Shown one piece after another: positions 1 through 8,500 of a stretch of DNA of 31,624 nt; the stretch's first letter is position 1, and the number at the start of each line of letters is the position of its first letter. Made by a program: the position numbers and the translations under genes. The notes beneath the pieces were generated by a model, which made no database searches, had not been told where the DNA came from, and saw nothing but the letters and a program-made list of their open reading frames with translations. The DNA is taken from positions 1 to 31,624 of the forward strand of contig JBQTJX010000066.1 in the NCBI GenBank assembly GCA_052386675.1, read 5' to 3'. Source of the stretch: RBG-16-66-20 sp052386675. Lineage in GTDB: Bacteria; Pseudomonadota; Gammaproteobacteria; Burkholderiales; SG8-39.

Positions 1-161
1 AAGAACCAGACAATCACCCCCACCACCGGCAGGAGCAGCACCAGAACGATCCAAAGCACTTTCTTCCCGTTGGACGCGCTGCTCTGGGCGATGTTGATGA
101 TCGCCCAGATGTCGGCGATGAGGACCAGGATGCCCCAGAGGCCGTTGTTTCCGAAGTTCAT
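1..161 (-). CDS. PLDc_N-type small membrane protein (3' end cut off by window edge)
   Basis: Fifty-three residues are visible, starting at ATG 161 and running off the left edge. They form a short N-terminal stretch, a first hydrophobic segment (about residues 8-24: LWGILVLIADIWAIIN), a small polar loop with GKK, and a second hydrophobic segment (VLWIVLVLLLPVVGVIVWFL). This two-helix pattern with the LLPVVGVIVW ending matches the PLDc_N (phospholipase D/cardiolipin-synthase N-terminal-like) membrane module. That module often occurs as a stand-alone small protein of unknown function. A GGGAGG ribosome binding site lies 7-12 nt upstream. It lies 32 bp downstream of fbp in the same direction, so it could be cotranscribed. 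Whether the full protein is only this module or a longer cardiolipin synthase cannot be seen. Confidence 0.7.
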   Translation of the reverse strand, partial: MNFGNNGLWGILVLIADIWAIINIAQSSASNGKKVLWIVLVLLLPVVGVIVWF

Positions 162-193
162 GTGCTGCCCTCCCGGTCAGGATTGATCCAAAG

Positions 194-1195
194 TCAGGCG
201 TGGTACGACGCCACCCGCTCGACTTCGTTCTTCGACCCCAGCACCACCGCGATCCTCTGGTGCAGCCCTTTCGGCTGGATGTCCAGGATCCGGGTTTTCC
301 CTTCCGTAGCCGCACCCCCCGCCTGCTCGACGATGAAGGCCATCGGATTGGCCTCATACATCAGGCGCAGCCGCCCTTCCTTGTTCTTGGCATCCCGCGG
401 ATACATGAAGACGCCGCCCCGCGACAGCACGCGGAACACGTCCGCGACCATCGAAGCCACCCAGCGCATGTTGAAGTCCCGCCCGCGCGGCCCGTCCTTG
501 CCCGCCAGGCATTCGTCGATGTAGCGCTTCACCGGCGCTTCCCAGCGCCGCATGTTGGAGGTGTTGATGGCGAATTCGGAGGTTTCCTCGGGTATCCGGA
601 TGTCGGGATGGGTGAGGGCGAAGCTGAAGGTTTCGCGGTCCAGGGTGAAGCCGTGCGCGCCGTCGCCGACGGTGACGACCAGGATCGTGGTCGGGCCATA
701 GACGGCGAAGCCCGCCGCGACCTGCTGGTTGCCCGGTTGCAGGAACGCCTTTTCGTCGGGCTCGCGGGGCTTGCCGTCGGCGCCGTGCGGGCAGCGCAGC
801 ACCGAGAAAATGGTGCCCACCGAGACGTTGACGTCGATGTTCGAGGAGCCGTCCAGCGGATCGAACAGCAGCAGGTACTCGCCGCGCGGGTAGTTCGTGG
901 GCGTGGGCTTGACGTCCTCCATTTCCTCGGAGGCGAGCGCGGCGAGGTTGCCGCCCCATTCGTTGGCCTCCATGAGGATCTCGTTGGACAGGACATCGAG
1001 CGCCTTCTGGGTCTCGCCCTGCACGTTCTCCACGCCGGTGGAGGCGCCGCCGCCGCCCAGCGTGCCCTTGTTGACCCGGGTGCTGATGGCCTTGCAGGCT
1101 CGGGCAATGGTTTCGATGAGCAGGCGCAGGTCGGCGTTGATGCGGCCGGCGCGCTCGCGCTCGATGAGGAACTGCGTCAATGTGTTGCGTCGCAT
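194..1195 (-). CDS. fbp: Fructose-1,6-bisphosphatase class I
   Basis: A 333-aa protein of the usual length for class I FBPase, which hydrolyses fructose 1,6-bisphosphate to fructose 6-phosphate in gluconeogenesis and the Calvin cycle (cytosol, Mg-dependent). The metal-binding signature is intact: SEEMEDV followed by the block around LLFDPLDGSSNIDVN at about residues 110-125, then VGTIFSVLR. The substrate-binding half is also present (GFAVYGPTT, NMRWVASMVADVFRVLSRGGVFMYP, and EANPMAFIVEQAGG near the C-terminus). The start MRRNTLTQFLIERER is typical of betaproteobacterial homologues. A TAGAAT -10-like box (1202-1207) ends only 6 nt before the ATG and no good ribosome binding site is visible, so initiation may be leaderless or depend on upstream MFS transcription (26 bp away). 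Confidence 0.97.
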   Translation of the reverse strand: MRRNTLTQFLIERERAGRINADLRLLIETIARACKAISTRVNKGTLGGGGASTGVENVQGETQKALDVLSNEILMEANEWGGNLAALASEEMEDVKPTPTNYPRGEYLLLFDPLDGSSNIDVNVSVGTIFSVLRCPHGADGKPREPDEKAFLQPGNQQVAAGFAVYGPTTILVVTVGDGAHGFTLDRETFSFALTHPDIRIPEETSEFAINTSNMRRWEAPVKRYIDECLAGKDGPRGRDFNMRWVASMVADVFRVLSRGGVFMYPRDAKNKEGRLRLMYEANPMAFIVEQAGGAATEGKTRILDIQPKGLHQRIAVVLGSKNEVERVASYHA

Positions 1196-1221
1196 GTCCG
1201 GATTCTAGCGCCGCATTCCGT

Positions 1222-2364
1222 TCATGCTGTCCGGATGCGGCGGCGCGCCAGCCAGCTCCCCGCCAGCAGCGCCGCAGCCATGGTCCAGAGCACCGGTCCC
1301 ATGCCGAGTGCCGCGCCCACGGCGCCGAAGCCCAGCGGCATGACCGTGGAACTCGCGTTGATCATGGTGGTGCGCACGCCGACCACTTCCCCCTGGCGTC
1401 CCGGCGGCGAGGCGGCATAGAGCGCGGCCATGATCATGGGTTGCGCGCAGCCCAGGCCCAGGCCCAGCAGGAAGGACGCCGCCATCAGCAGCGGGGCGCC
1501 CTCGGCCAGGGGAAACAAGGCGTAGGCAAGGCCGGCGACCAGCAGCGCACCGCAGATCACGCTCCATTCGGTCAGGCGCCGCGCCACCGAAGGCATCACC
1601 AGGCGCACCAGGAAGGTTGCCAGTGCGAAGCTGCTCATGACGATGCCAATGGTGGAGGCCGACAGGCCGATGCTGTTGCCGTAGACCGGGATGACGAAGG
1701 TGTAGAGGTCCCAGCCGGAGGCGAGCAGGGCGCTGAACAGGTAGATCGGCAGCAGGCGCGGGTTGCGCAGCAGGTCGGCGAGGCGGTGCTGCGCGGCATC
1801 CGTGCGCGGCGGCTGCGCCGGCGGCAGCAGCCTGCGGCGCCACAGCAGCAGTCCGGTGCCGATCGCCGGAGGCAGCGCGAGCAGCAGGAACGCGGCGCGC
1901 GGACCGGCGTAGTCCAGCGCGAAGCCGGCTAGCAGGGGGCCCAGGGTACCGCTGGTGGCGTAGCCCAGTGCAAACCAGCTGAAGTTCACCGGCCGGTCCG
2001 CGGGCCCGCCCAGCGAGCCGATGACGTGATTGAGGGCGATGTGCTGCAGCATGAACGCCGTCCCCACGGTGACGGCGGTCAGGAACAGCACCGGCAGCCC
2101 CGGCCAGGCGAAGGGCAGCAGCGTGCCGGCGGCGACGATGGCGCCGCCGATTGCCACCGGGCGGAAGGCGCCGACACGGTCGATCATGCGGCCGGCATAG
2201 ACCGCGAGCAGCATCGGCACTACTGCATAGAGCGACATCAGCACGCCGACGGTGAGCGCCGAGGCGCCCTGTCCGAGCGCGGCGAGCGAGACGCTGATGC
2301 GCCCGCCGACGAAGCCGGCGTGGCTCAGCGTCGTCAGCAGAACGAAAAAGGCGAGGCGCCTCAC
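1222..2364 (-). CDS. MFS transporter
   Basis: A 380-aa hydrophobic protein with about 12 membrane segments and MFS hallmarks: a loop 2-3 motif (AVYAGRMIDRVGAFRP, about residues 56-71) following SLYAVVPMLL, a weaker internal repeat in the C half, and GLGLGCAQPMIMAALYAASPPGRQGEVVG near helix 10. It is probably a proton-coupled exporter or a small-molecule permease. The substrate cannot be inferred. The start is GTG at 2364. It keeps the first membrane helix (LAFFVLLTTLSHAGFVGG), which a later start (Met at about residue 43) would lose. This GTG sits in the loop of a strong terminator-like hairpin, which is odd (separate entry). It follows htpX by 45 bp and precedes fbp by 26 bp, all on the minus strand. 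Confidence 0.9.
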   Translation of the reverse strand: MRRLAFFVLLTTLSHAGFVGGRISVSLAALGQGASALTVGVLMSLYAVVPMLLAVYAGRMIDRVGAFRPVAIGGAIVAAGTLLPFAWPGLPVLFLTAVTVGTAFMLQHIALNHVIGSLGGPADRPVNFSWFALGYATSGTLGPLLAGFALDYAGPRAAFLLLALPPAIGTGLLLWRRRLLPPAQPPRTDAAQHRLADLLRNPRLLPIYLFSALLASGWDLYTFVIPVYGNSIGLSASTIGIVMSSFALATFLVRLVMPSVARRLTEWSVICGALLVAGLAYALFPLAEGAPLLMAASFLLGLGLGCAQPMIMAALYAASPPGRQGEVVGVRTTMINASSTVMPLGFGAVGAALGMGPVLWTMAAALLAGSWLARRRIRTA

Positions 2365-2375
2365 GACGCCTCGCC
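2345..2375 (-). terminator. Terminator-like hairpin after htpX, overlapping the MFS start
   Basis: On the minus strand a 9-bp perfect stem, GGCGAGGCG (2375-2367) pairing with CGCCTCGCC (2358-2350), encloses the 8-nt loop TCGTGAGG and is followed by TTTTT (2349-2345). This is a textbook intrinsic terminator shape, 34 bp after the htpX stop codon. The GTG start codon of the MFS gene lies inside the loop and the T-tract is inside its coding sequence. Confidence 0.7.
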
Positions 2376-2395
2376 TTCGATGGGCCGGCCCGATT

Positions 2396-2423
2396 TCAGA
2401 CCTGGCCGATCAGACCTGGCCGG
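2396..2423. repeat. 14-bp tandem duplication at the htpX stop codon
   Basis: TCAGACCTGGCCGA (2396-2409) is followed directly by TCAGACCTGGCCGG (2410-2423), 13 of 14 identical. Each copy contains TCA, a minus-strand TGA. The htpX frame uses the copy at 2410-2412. The other copy is out of frame because the period is 14. Confidence 0.85.
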
Positions 2424-3300
2424 GAACGCGCGTGTGGGTAGCCTGCAGCGCCGCGATGCGCTGCTCGATCGGCGGGTGCGAGGACAGCAGCGCCATCATG
2501 CCGCCGGCGCCGCTGATGCCCAGCGCCTGCATGGTCTGGGGCAGCGCGCCCGGCTGCAGCCCGCCCAGGCGCTGCAGCGCGGAGACCATCGGCCGCGGAC
2601 TGCCCAGGTAGTCGGCCGCGCCGGCATCGGCGCGGAACTCGCGCTGGCGCGAGAACCAGGCCACGATCATCGAGGCGAGCAGGCCCAGCACCAGTTGCGA
2701 CACGATCATGGTGGCGTAGTAGCCGATGCCCAGGCCGCGGTCGTTCTTCAGGATCACGCGGTCCACGACGTAGCCGATGACGCGCGAGAGGAAGAACACG
2801 AAGGTGTTCACCACGCCCTGGATGAGCGTGAGCGTGACCATGTCGCCGTTGGCGACGTGCGCCACCTCGTGGCCCAGCACCGCCTCCACTTCCTCGCGGC
2901 TCATGGACTGCACCAGGCCGGTGGACACCGCCACCAGCGAATCGTTGCGCGAGAAGCCGGTGGCGAAGGCGTTGGGCTCGCCGTCGTAGACCGCCACTTC
3001 CGGCATGCCGATGCCCGCCTTCTGCGACAGGCGGCGCACCGACTCGACCAGCCAGTACTCGGTGCTGCCTTCGCTGCCGTCGATGGTCCGCGCGCCGGTG
3101 GACCACTTCGCCATGGGCTTGGAGATGAGGAGCGAGAGGAACGCGCCGCCGAAGCCGAACAGCGCCGACAGGCCGAGCAGGGCCACGAGGTTCAGGCCGT
3201 TCTCGGTCAGGATGCGGTCCAGGCCCAGCACGCTGGCCGCGATGGACAGCACGAGCATGATCGCGATGTTGGTGGCGATCAGCAGGAACACCCGCTTCAT
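2410..3300 (-). CDS. htpX: Protease HtpX (M48 zinc metalloprotease)
   Basis: A 296-aa inner-membrane zinc metalloprotease that degrades damaged membrane proteins in envelope stress quality control. The order is: two N-terminal membrane helices (about residues 4-25 and 37-60), a cytosolic region, the zinc site HEVAH (His144, Glu145, His148) in GHEVAHVANGD, two further helices (about 160-180 and 192-215), and the third zinc ligand Glu221 in REFRADAGAA. Length and motifs match HtpX of proteobacteria. An AAGGAG ribosome binding site (3304-3309) precedes the ATG at 3300. A terminator-shaped hairpin and an inverted repeat lie immediately upstream, so its leader looks regulated or insulated. Genes downstream on the same strand are MFS and fbp. 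Confidence 0.97.
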   Translation of the reverse strand: MKRVFLLIATNIAIMLVLSIAASVLGLDRILTENGLNLVALLGLSALFGFGGAFLSLLISKPMAKWSTGARTIDGSEGSTEYWLVESVRRLSQKAGIGMPEVAVYDGEPNAFATGFSRNDSLVAVSTGLVQSMSREEVEAVLGHEVAHVANGDMVTLTLIQGVVNTFVFFLSRVIGYVVDRVILKNDRGLGIGYYATMIVSQLVLGLLASMIVAWFSRQREFRADAGAADYLGSPRPMVSALQRLGGLQPGALPQTMQALGISGAGGMMALLSSHPPIEQRIAALQATHTRVPGQV

Positions 3301-3312
3301 TGAATCTCCTTG

Positions 3313-3334
3313 AAAAAAGGCCGCATTCGGCGGC
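3313..3334 (-). terminator. Intrinsic terminator-shaped hairpin directly before htpX
   Basis: On the minus strand a GCCGC stem arm (3334-3330), loop CGAAT and GCGGC arm (3324-3320) are followed by C and then TTTTTT (3318-3313). The htpX ribosome binding site starts only 4 nt later. It probably stops transcription arriving from the GMC oxidoreductase gene. htpX then needs a promoter at or upstream of the hairpin. Confidence 0.65.
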
Positions 3335-3338
3335 GCGA

Positions 3339-3357
3339 ATGATACCGCATCGGTATC
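3339..3357 (-). promoter_or_regulatory. Inverted repeat with overlapping -10-like box upstream of htpX
   Basis: GATACCG-CAT-CGGTATC (3341-3357) is a perfect 7-3-7 inverted repeat, about 41 bp upstream of the htpX start codon. On the minus strand its last bases form TATCAT (3344-3339), a good -10 hexamer, with only a weak CTGACT -35 (19-bp spacer). It could be an operator on the htpX promoter. No regulator is identifiable. Confidence 0.4.
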
Positions 3358-3397
3358 GTTGCCAGTCAGCCGTTAGATGGGGCCTTTTCCTGCAAGT

Positions 3398-4963
3398 TCA
3401 ATCACCTGCCCGTAAAAACCCCGCTCCCATCTCGGCTATGACATAGGTCGGCGCGTTGGTGTTCCCGGAGGTGATCCGGGGCATCACCGAGGCGTCCATG
3501 ACGCGCAGGCCGGCGACGCCGCGCACCCGCAGGCGGTCGTCCACTACCGCGCCGGCGTCCTTGCCCATCCGGCAGGTGCCGACCGGGTGGAAGATGGTGG
3601 TGCCCAGTTCCCCGGCGGCGCGGGCAAGATCCTCCTCCGACTGGATTGCCGGTCCGGGACGGAACTCCTCAGGCTGGTACTTTTCCAGCGCCTTCGCCGC
3701 CATGATGCGCCGGGTGAAGCGCATGCCGTCCACCGCCACCTTGCGATCCTCGGGCGTGGACAGGTAGTTCAGCCGGACCTCCGGGTACGCAGCCGGATCC
3801 GGGGACTTGATCCGGACATGGCCGCGCGAAGTCGGCCGCAGGTTGCACACGCTGGGCGTGATCGCGGGGAAGGGATGCAGCGGGTCGCCAAACTTGTCCA
3901 GCGACAGCGGTTGCACGTGCCACTCGATATTGGGCGTGGGTTGCGACGGGTCGCTCTTCGCGAACGCGCCCGCCTGCGACGGCGGCATGGTGAGCGGGCC
4001 GGTCCGGAACAGCAGGTACTCCAGCCCCATCGCCGCCTTGCCAAGGAGGCTGTTCGCCATCTCGTTCAGCGTGCGCACGTTCTTCACCTTGTACTGCATG
4101 CGAATCTGGAGGTGGTCGTGCAGGTTGCCGCCGACGCCGGGCGAATCATGGACCACGGGAATCCCCAATGACTGCAGATGGGCACCCGGCCCGATCCCCG
4201 AGAGTTGCAGTATCTGGGGTGACCCGATCGCGCCGGCGGCGAGCACCACCTCCCGCTTCGCCGCCACGACCTGCTCGCCGCCGGCGCGAAATTCCACGCC
4301 CATGGCCCGGCCGCCTTCGATGCGGACCTTCGACGCCAGCGCACCGGTGATGACCTTCAGATTGGGTCGATTCAACGCCGGCCGCAGAAAAGCATCCGCC
4401 GCACTCCATCGCCGCCCGCGCTTCTGGCTCATCTGGAAGTAGGCGCAACCGAAGTTGTCGCCGTGGTTGAACTCCCTGATCGACGGGATGCCGCATTCGG
4501 CCGCCGCCTCGCGCCAGGCGTCGATCACCTCCCAATGCACGCGCGGGTCCTCGATGTAGAGGTCCTGCTCCATGCGCTGGAACACCGGCAGCACCTCGTC
4601 CCAGGACCAGCCGCGGTTGCCCAGGCTCGCCCAGTGGTCCCAGTCTTCCTTCTGGCCGCGCATGTGGATCATGGCGTTGATCGACGAACACCCGCCCAGC
4701 ACCTTGCCACGCGCGTAGTGGATGGAGCGGTTCGCCAGGTGCTCGTCGGGCTCGGTCCTGTAGCACCAGTCGGTGCGCGGGTTGGCGATGGTGTAGAGGT
4801 ACCCGACCGGGACCTTGATCCAGAAATAGTCGTCCTGGCCGCCGGCTTCCAGCAGCAGCACCGATACGGAAGGGTCGGCCGAGAGGCGGTTGGCGAGGAG
4901 GCAGCCGGCGCTGCCAGCGCCGACGATGACGTAGTCGTACTGTTCAGCCGGGAATGGCATCAC
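3398..4963 (-). CDS. GMC family FAD-dependent oxidoreductase (choline/alcohol dehydrogenase-like)
   Basis: A 521-aa glucose-methanol-choline family flavoenzyme. The N-terminal Rossmann FAD motif is clear (DYVIVGAGSAGCLLANRL, about residues 10-27, then LLLEAGG). GMC signature 1 follows (YARGKVLGGCSSINAMIHMRG, split here only by description, about 83-103). Signature 2 is GAIGSPQILQLSGIG at about 244-258, and the end carries the catalytic His459 (FHPVGTCRMG) and the Asn pair at 501-503 (SGNTNAPT). It oxidises a primary alcohol, choline-like or polyethylene-glycol-like substrate. The real substrate is not evident, and no betaine-aldehyde dehydrogenase is adjacent, so betA is not assigned. It has no signal peptide and is likely cytoplasmic. 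The transcript runs towards htpX but seems to be stopped by the hairpin at 3313-3334. Confidence 0.93.
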   Translation of the reverse strand: MMPFPAEQYDYVIVGAGSAGCLLANRLSADPSVSVLLLEAGGQDDYFWIKVPVGYLYTIANPRTDWCYRTEPDEHLANRSIHYARGKVLGGCSSINAMIHMRGQKEDWDHWASLGNRGWSWDEVLPVFQRMEQDLYIEDPRVHWEVIDAWREAAAECGIPSIREFNHGDNFGCAYFQMSQKRGRRWSAADAFLRPALNRPNLKVITGALASKVRIEGGRAMGVEFRAGGEQVVAAKREVVLAAGAIGSPQILQLSGIGPGAHLQSLGIPVVHDSPGVGGNLHDHLQIRMQYKVKNVRTLNEMANSLLGKAAMGLEYLLFRTGPLTMPPSQAGAFAKSDPSQPTPNIEWHVQPLSLDKFGDPLHPFPAITPSVCNLRPTSRGHVRIKSPDPAAYPEVRLNYLSTPEDRKVAVDGMRFTRRIMAAKALEKYQPEEFRPGPAIQSEEDLARAAGELGTTIFHPVGTCRMGKDAGAVVDDRLRVRGVAGLRVMDASVMPRITSGNTNAPTYVIAEMGAGFLRAGD

Positions 4964-5013
4964 ACTTGCCAGGGATTGATGGCCTGCTGCGCTCCTGTGC
5001 GATCAATGACTGC

Positions 5014-5397
5014 CTAGGTGGCGTCGATTCGAACCACCGGCGACGTCGCATTGTGCAGAACGACGTTGTTCGCGTCGAACAAGGTCAGCCGCGCGACGAT
5101 CTCGTCACGGCTCATTCTGTCCTCGTTGAGCAGCGATGCAGCGATGGTGTCGTGAATCCTCACGCCTATGTCTCCGCGATTGAGATCCGTGCGGTAGATC
5201 CGGTCGTCAAATGTATAGAGCAGTTTCAACCGTACAGCGTCGTGATTCTCCAGCGTAGCCGCTATCCGATGCTGGGGCGAGAACGGTTGGTCGGAACCAT
5301 CGACAAACCGCTGGATGCTGGACACCACCGTGCAGTCCGCGATCATGCGGCGACGGTCAATCGTGATTGTCAACGTGGGGGTCATCAGGGCGGGCAT
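5014..5397 (-). CDS. Hypothetical protein, possibly beta-rich
   Basis: I do not recognise this family. From the ATG at 5397 it has 127 residues (MPALMTPTLTITIDRRRM...). The frame stays open upstream to an ATG at 5517, which would give 167 residues with a low-complexity, His/Ser-rich extension. I prefer 5397 because a CTGGAG-like ribosome binding site sits 5-10 nt before it and the sequence becomes protein-like there. The body alternates short hydrophobic strands with charged residues (TLTITIDRR, VRLKLLYTFDDRIY, IVARLTLFDANNVVL) and has one cysteine and no signal peptide or membrane helix. Base composition is visibly less GC-rich than its neighbours, so recent acquisition is possible. It lies alone between the GMC gene (51 bp) and the cyclase gene (172 bp), all on the minus strand. 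Confidence 0.55.
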   Translation of the reverse strand: MPALMTPTLTITIDRRRMIADCTVVSSIQRFVDGSDQPFSPQHRIAATLENHDAVRLKLLYTFDDRIYRTDLNRGDIGVRIHDTIAASLLNEDRMSRDEIVARLTLFDANNVVLHNATSPVVRIDAT

Positions 5398-5569
5398 GGC
5401 GGCTCCAGAACAAAGGTTGGCGATTGGCAAAAGGCCGTTTCGTGCCGACGTGACCAAACTAACATGGTGGGCCGCTGTTTGCGAACGATGGTGCGATGTT
5501 GATGCATCCGGCGACATCGGGCCTGTTGCCGCGGCCAGGCGTGCTTCCTAAAGAGACGGATTGGCAAGT

Positions 5570-8500
5570 CTATCCGCCCCTAGCCGCGCCGGCGTCCTCC
5601 AGCAGAGCCGCCGCCTCCTGCAGGTCGGCAGTGTCGAAACCCTCGCTGAAGAAGCTGTAGGCCTCGGCAAGCGGGCCGCACGCATCTTCGCGCCCCTGCT
5701 GCCGCCGAAGGCGGCAAAGACTCATCGCCGCGCGGAGCTCGAGCGATCTCGCGCCCTGGCTGTGGGCCACGGCGAGCGACTTCGAAAAGCAGCGCTCGGC
5801 AACGGCCTGCGCCTCCCGATCGTGTTCACGCGCGAGGTGCAGTTCGCCGCGCATGCGGTGCAGCTCCGCCTCGTAGTAGCGCTCGCCGGAACGCTCGACC
5901 TGTGCCTCTTCGAGAGCGCGCAGACCTTCGTCGATGCGCCCCGTGCGCAGGCACGCCTCGGCGAGCAGCGCCGCCCAGTGCCCGCGCGAGGACTCGGCGC
6001 CGGTGGCGAAATAGCGCTCCATGCCGCCACGCAGCTCGGCGATGCCCTCGTCCGCGCCGCCCAGCGCCAGCGCCCAACCACGCAGGACCATGCTGATTGC
6101 GCGAAACAGTTCGAAGCGATGTTCCTCGGCAAGGGCGATCGCCGCCTCGGCCCGCTCGCGCGTGCGCGTGATCTCGCGGCGCATCTGGTGTACCCACGTG
6201 GAGAAGGTCAGCGCCCACGCAGAGTTGTACGGATGCTCGAGGCTGCGCGCCATGGCGTGCATCTCGTCGTTGCGGCGCAATGCGTGCGCCGGCCATCCTG
6301 CGAGCCAGGCTCCCCAGGCGGCGAACGAGCGCACGCTGACGCCAAGATCGAGCCCGTTGAGCCGGTATGCGAAGGCGCGGTGGCGTGTCGGATCGTACAG
6401 ATCGACCGCCTTTTCCATATGCTCAAGGCCCGGGCCTAGCTCGCCGGTGTAAAGAAGGGTCACGCCCATCGCGCGGTTGGCCTGGATAAGCGCGACCGGC
6501 GACTCGGAGCTCTCCGCCAGCCGCAGCATCTTTTCGCCCAGCTCGCGGGACGCCTCGTATTTCGCGCGCACCAGGTAGAACGACCACATGCCGTTGAGCA
6601 GCGGAAAGATCTCCGCAACCTCGCCGATCTGGCGGCTCAGCTCGTGGGCACGCTCGTAGGTATCGGACAAAGCAGGCGAGGCGTATCCCTTGGTGGGGGT
6701 CAGCGCGAGGCCGTAGCTCGTGAGCAGCATCAGCTCGCGCCGGACGCCCTGCCGCGTCGTCGGCAGCGAGCGATGCAGCGCGAGTGCCGCGTCAAGGTGG
6801 TGCAGCGCCTCGACGTAGGCCGAGCGCTCGATTGCCTGCTCGGCCGCGCGCTGCCAGCAGTCGGCCGCCTGGTCGGCGAGCCCTGCCTCGCCGAGATGGT
6901 GGGCGAGCAGCTCAGGCTGAGTTTGCCGAAGTTCGGGAAAGCGCTCGTCCATCACGCGGGCGATGCGCTCATGGAAGAAGACGCGGCGGCTCTTCAGCTG
7001 CGACTGGTAGGCGGCGTCGCGGATGAGCGCGTGCTTGAAGATATAGCGTGCGTCGCGCGTCCCGCCGCGCCGCAAAATGAGGTCGGCCTTCACCAGGCGC
7101 GCCAGCGCCTGGTCGAGCGCGCGCTCGTTGGCAGGCGCCACTGCGCGAATCAGCTCGTATGAGAACTCGCGGCCCAGTGTCGCGGCGACCTGGGCCAACT
7201 CGCGGGCCGAGCCGAGCCGGTCCAGGCGCGCCATGAGCGAGTCCTGCAGCGTGGTCGGGATGGCCGTCTCGAGGAGCGGTCCGGGAAGTGCGTACTTGCC
7301 CGAGCGCTCGACCAGCATGCCGGACTCAAGGATCGCCTTCAGCAGCTCCTCCACGAAGAGCGGCACGCCGTCCGTCTTGGCCACGATGTGGCACATGACC
7401 TCCGGTGGCAGCGACTTGTCATCCAGCATGCGCAGGACCAATCGCTGCACTTCGTCGGCCGGCAGGGGTCCCAGACCGATGCGCTCGACATTCGGCCGCC
7501 CTTGCCACGTCTCGGGAGGGCTGAAATCGGGACGGAAGACGAGGAGCATCATCATCCGCGCCTTGGTGATTCGTCCCAACAGCAACTCGAGCAGCTCGAG
7601 GGACGAAGGGTCAGCCCAGTGCAGGTCCTCGACCACCATCAGTGTCGCCCGCTCCCGGGCTTCTTCGAGCAGCCAGGCGCTCAACATGTCCGCAGTCAGG
7701 CGCTTGCGCTGCTGCGGGGTCATCTCCAGCGGGGGAAAGCGGCCCTCTGGCACGGGCACCGAGAGCAGCGCGGCAAGCAGCGGGAAGGTTCGCGCATCCG
7801 CGAAGCGGTAGCGCCGCAGCGCGCCCTCCAGCTTGTCGAGCTTCGACATGGCGCTGTCCTCGCGCCGAAAACCCAGCAAGTGCTGCAGCCGCGCGATGAA
7901 CGGATGCAGCGCCGTATTGCTGAAATACGGCGAACAGCGGAAGGTCATGCTCGCAGCGCTGTCGGATTCGATCTGCTCGCGCAGCGACTCGACCAGCCGG
8001 GACTTGCCGATGCCGGCCCCACCTTCGAGCATGACCACCTGGCCTTGGCCCATGCTCGTGCGTGCCCAGCGTTCGGCGAGGACGCTCATCTCGGCGCTGC
8101 GGCCGAGCAGCGGTGCTTGCGCCGCAACGCCGGAATGATGCTCCGCTTCCTGAATGGCGAGAACACGGAACGTTGGCAATGCCTGCGAGCGTCCCTTGAT
8201 CTCGAGCGGAGCGCACGCCGCGAAAACAAACACGCCTTCGGCCAGCCGCCTTGTCGCCGCGCTGACCAGCACCGAGTCAGGCGCCGCGCCGGCTTGCAGC
8301 TTGGCCGCGACGTTGGGGGTCTCGCCAAGGGCCAGCTGCTCGCGCCGCTCGCCGCTGCCGACCTCGCTCAGCACCACCGGACCGGTGTGGATGCCGATGC
8401 GGACCGCGAGGCGCCTGCGCCCGTGCAGTTTCGTCTGGTTCAGGGTCTGCATGCCCTCGAGGATCGCGAGGCCGGCCCGGATCGCGCGCCCCGGTGCATC

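Noticed and set aside
1202..1233. Sigma-70 promoter for fbp made of TAGAAT and CGGACA
   Set aside because: The spacer would be 20 bp and the start site would coincide with the ATG, so I mention the -10 box only in the gene entry.
200..3303. Long plus-strand frames opposite fbp, the MFS gene and htpX
   Set aside because: They are antisense shadows of genes with clear catalytic motifs and are rich in His, Arg and Gln without recognisable families.
3398..4963. Assignment of the GMC gene as choline dehydrogenase betA
   Set aside because: The GMC motifs fit several substrate classes and no betaine-aldehyde dehydrogenase or BetI-like gene is adjacent.
5020..5045. TTCGAAT with flanking complementary-looking bases, like a tRNA T-arm
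   Set aside because: The T-stem does not pair, no acceptor stem or anticodon arm can be built around it, and it falls in the coding frame of the hypothetical gene.
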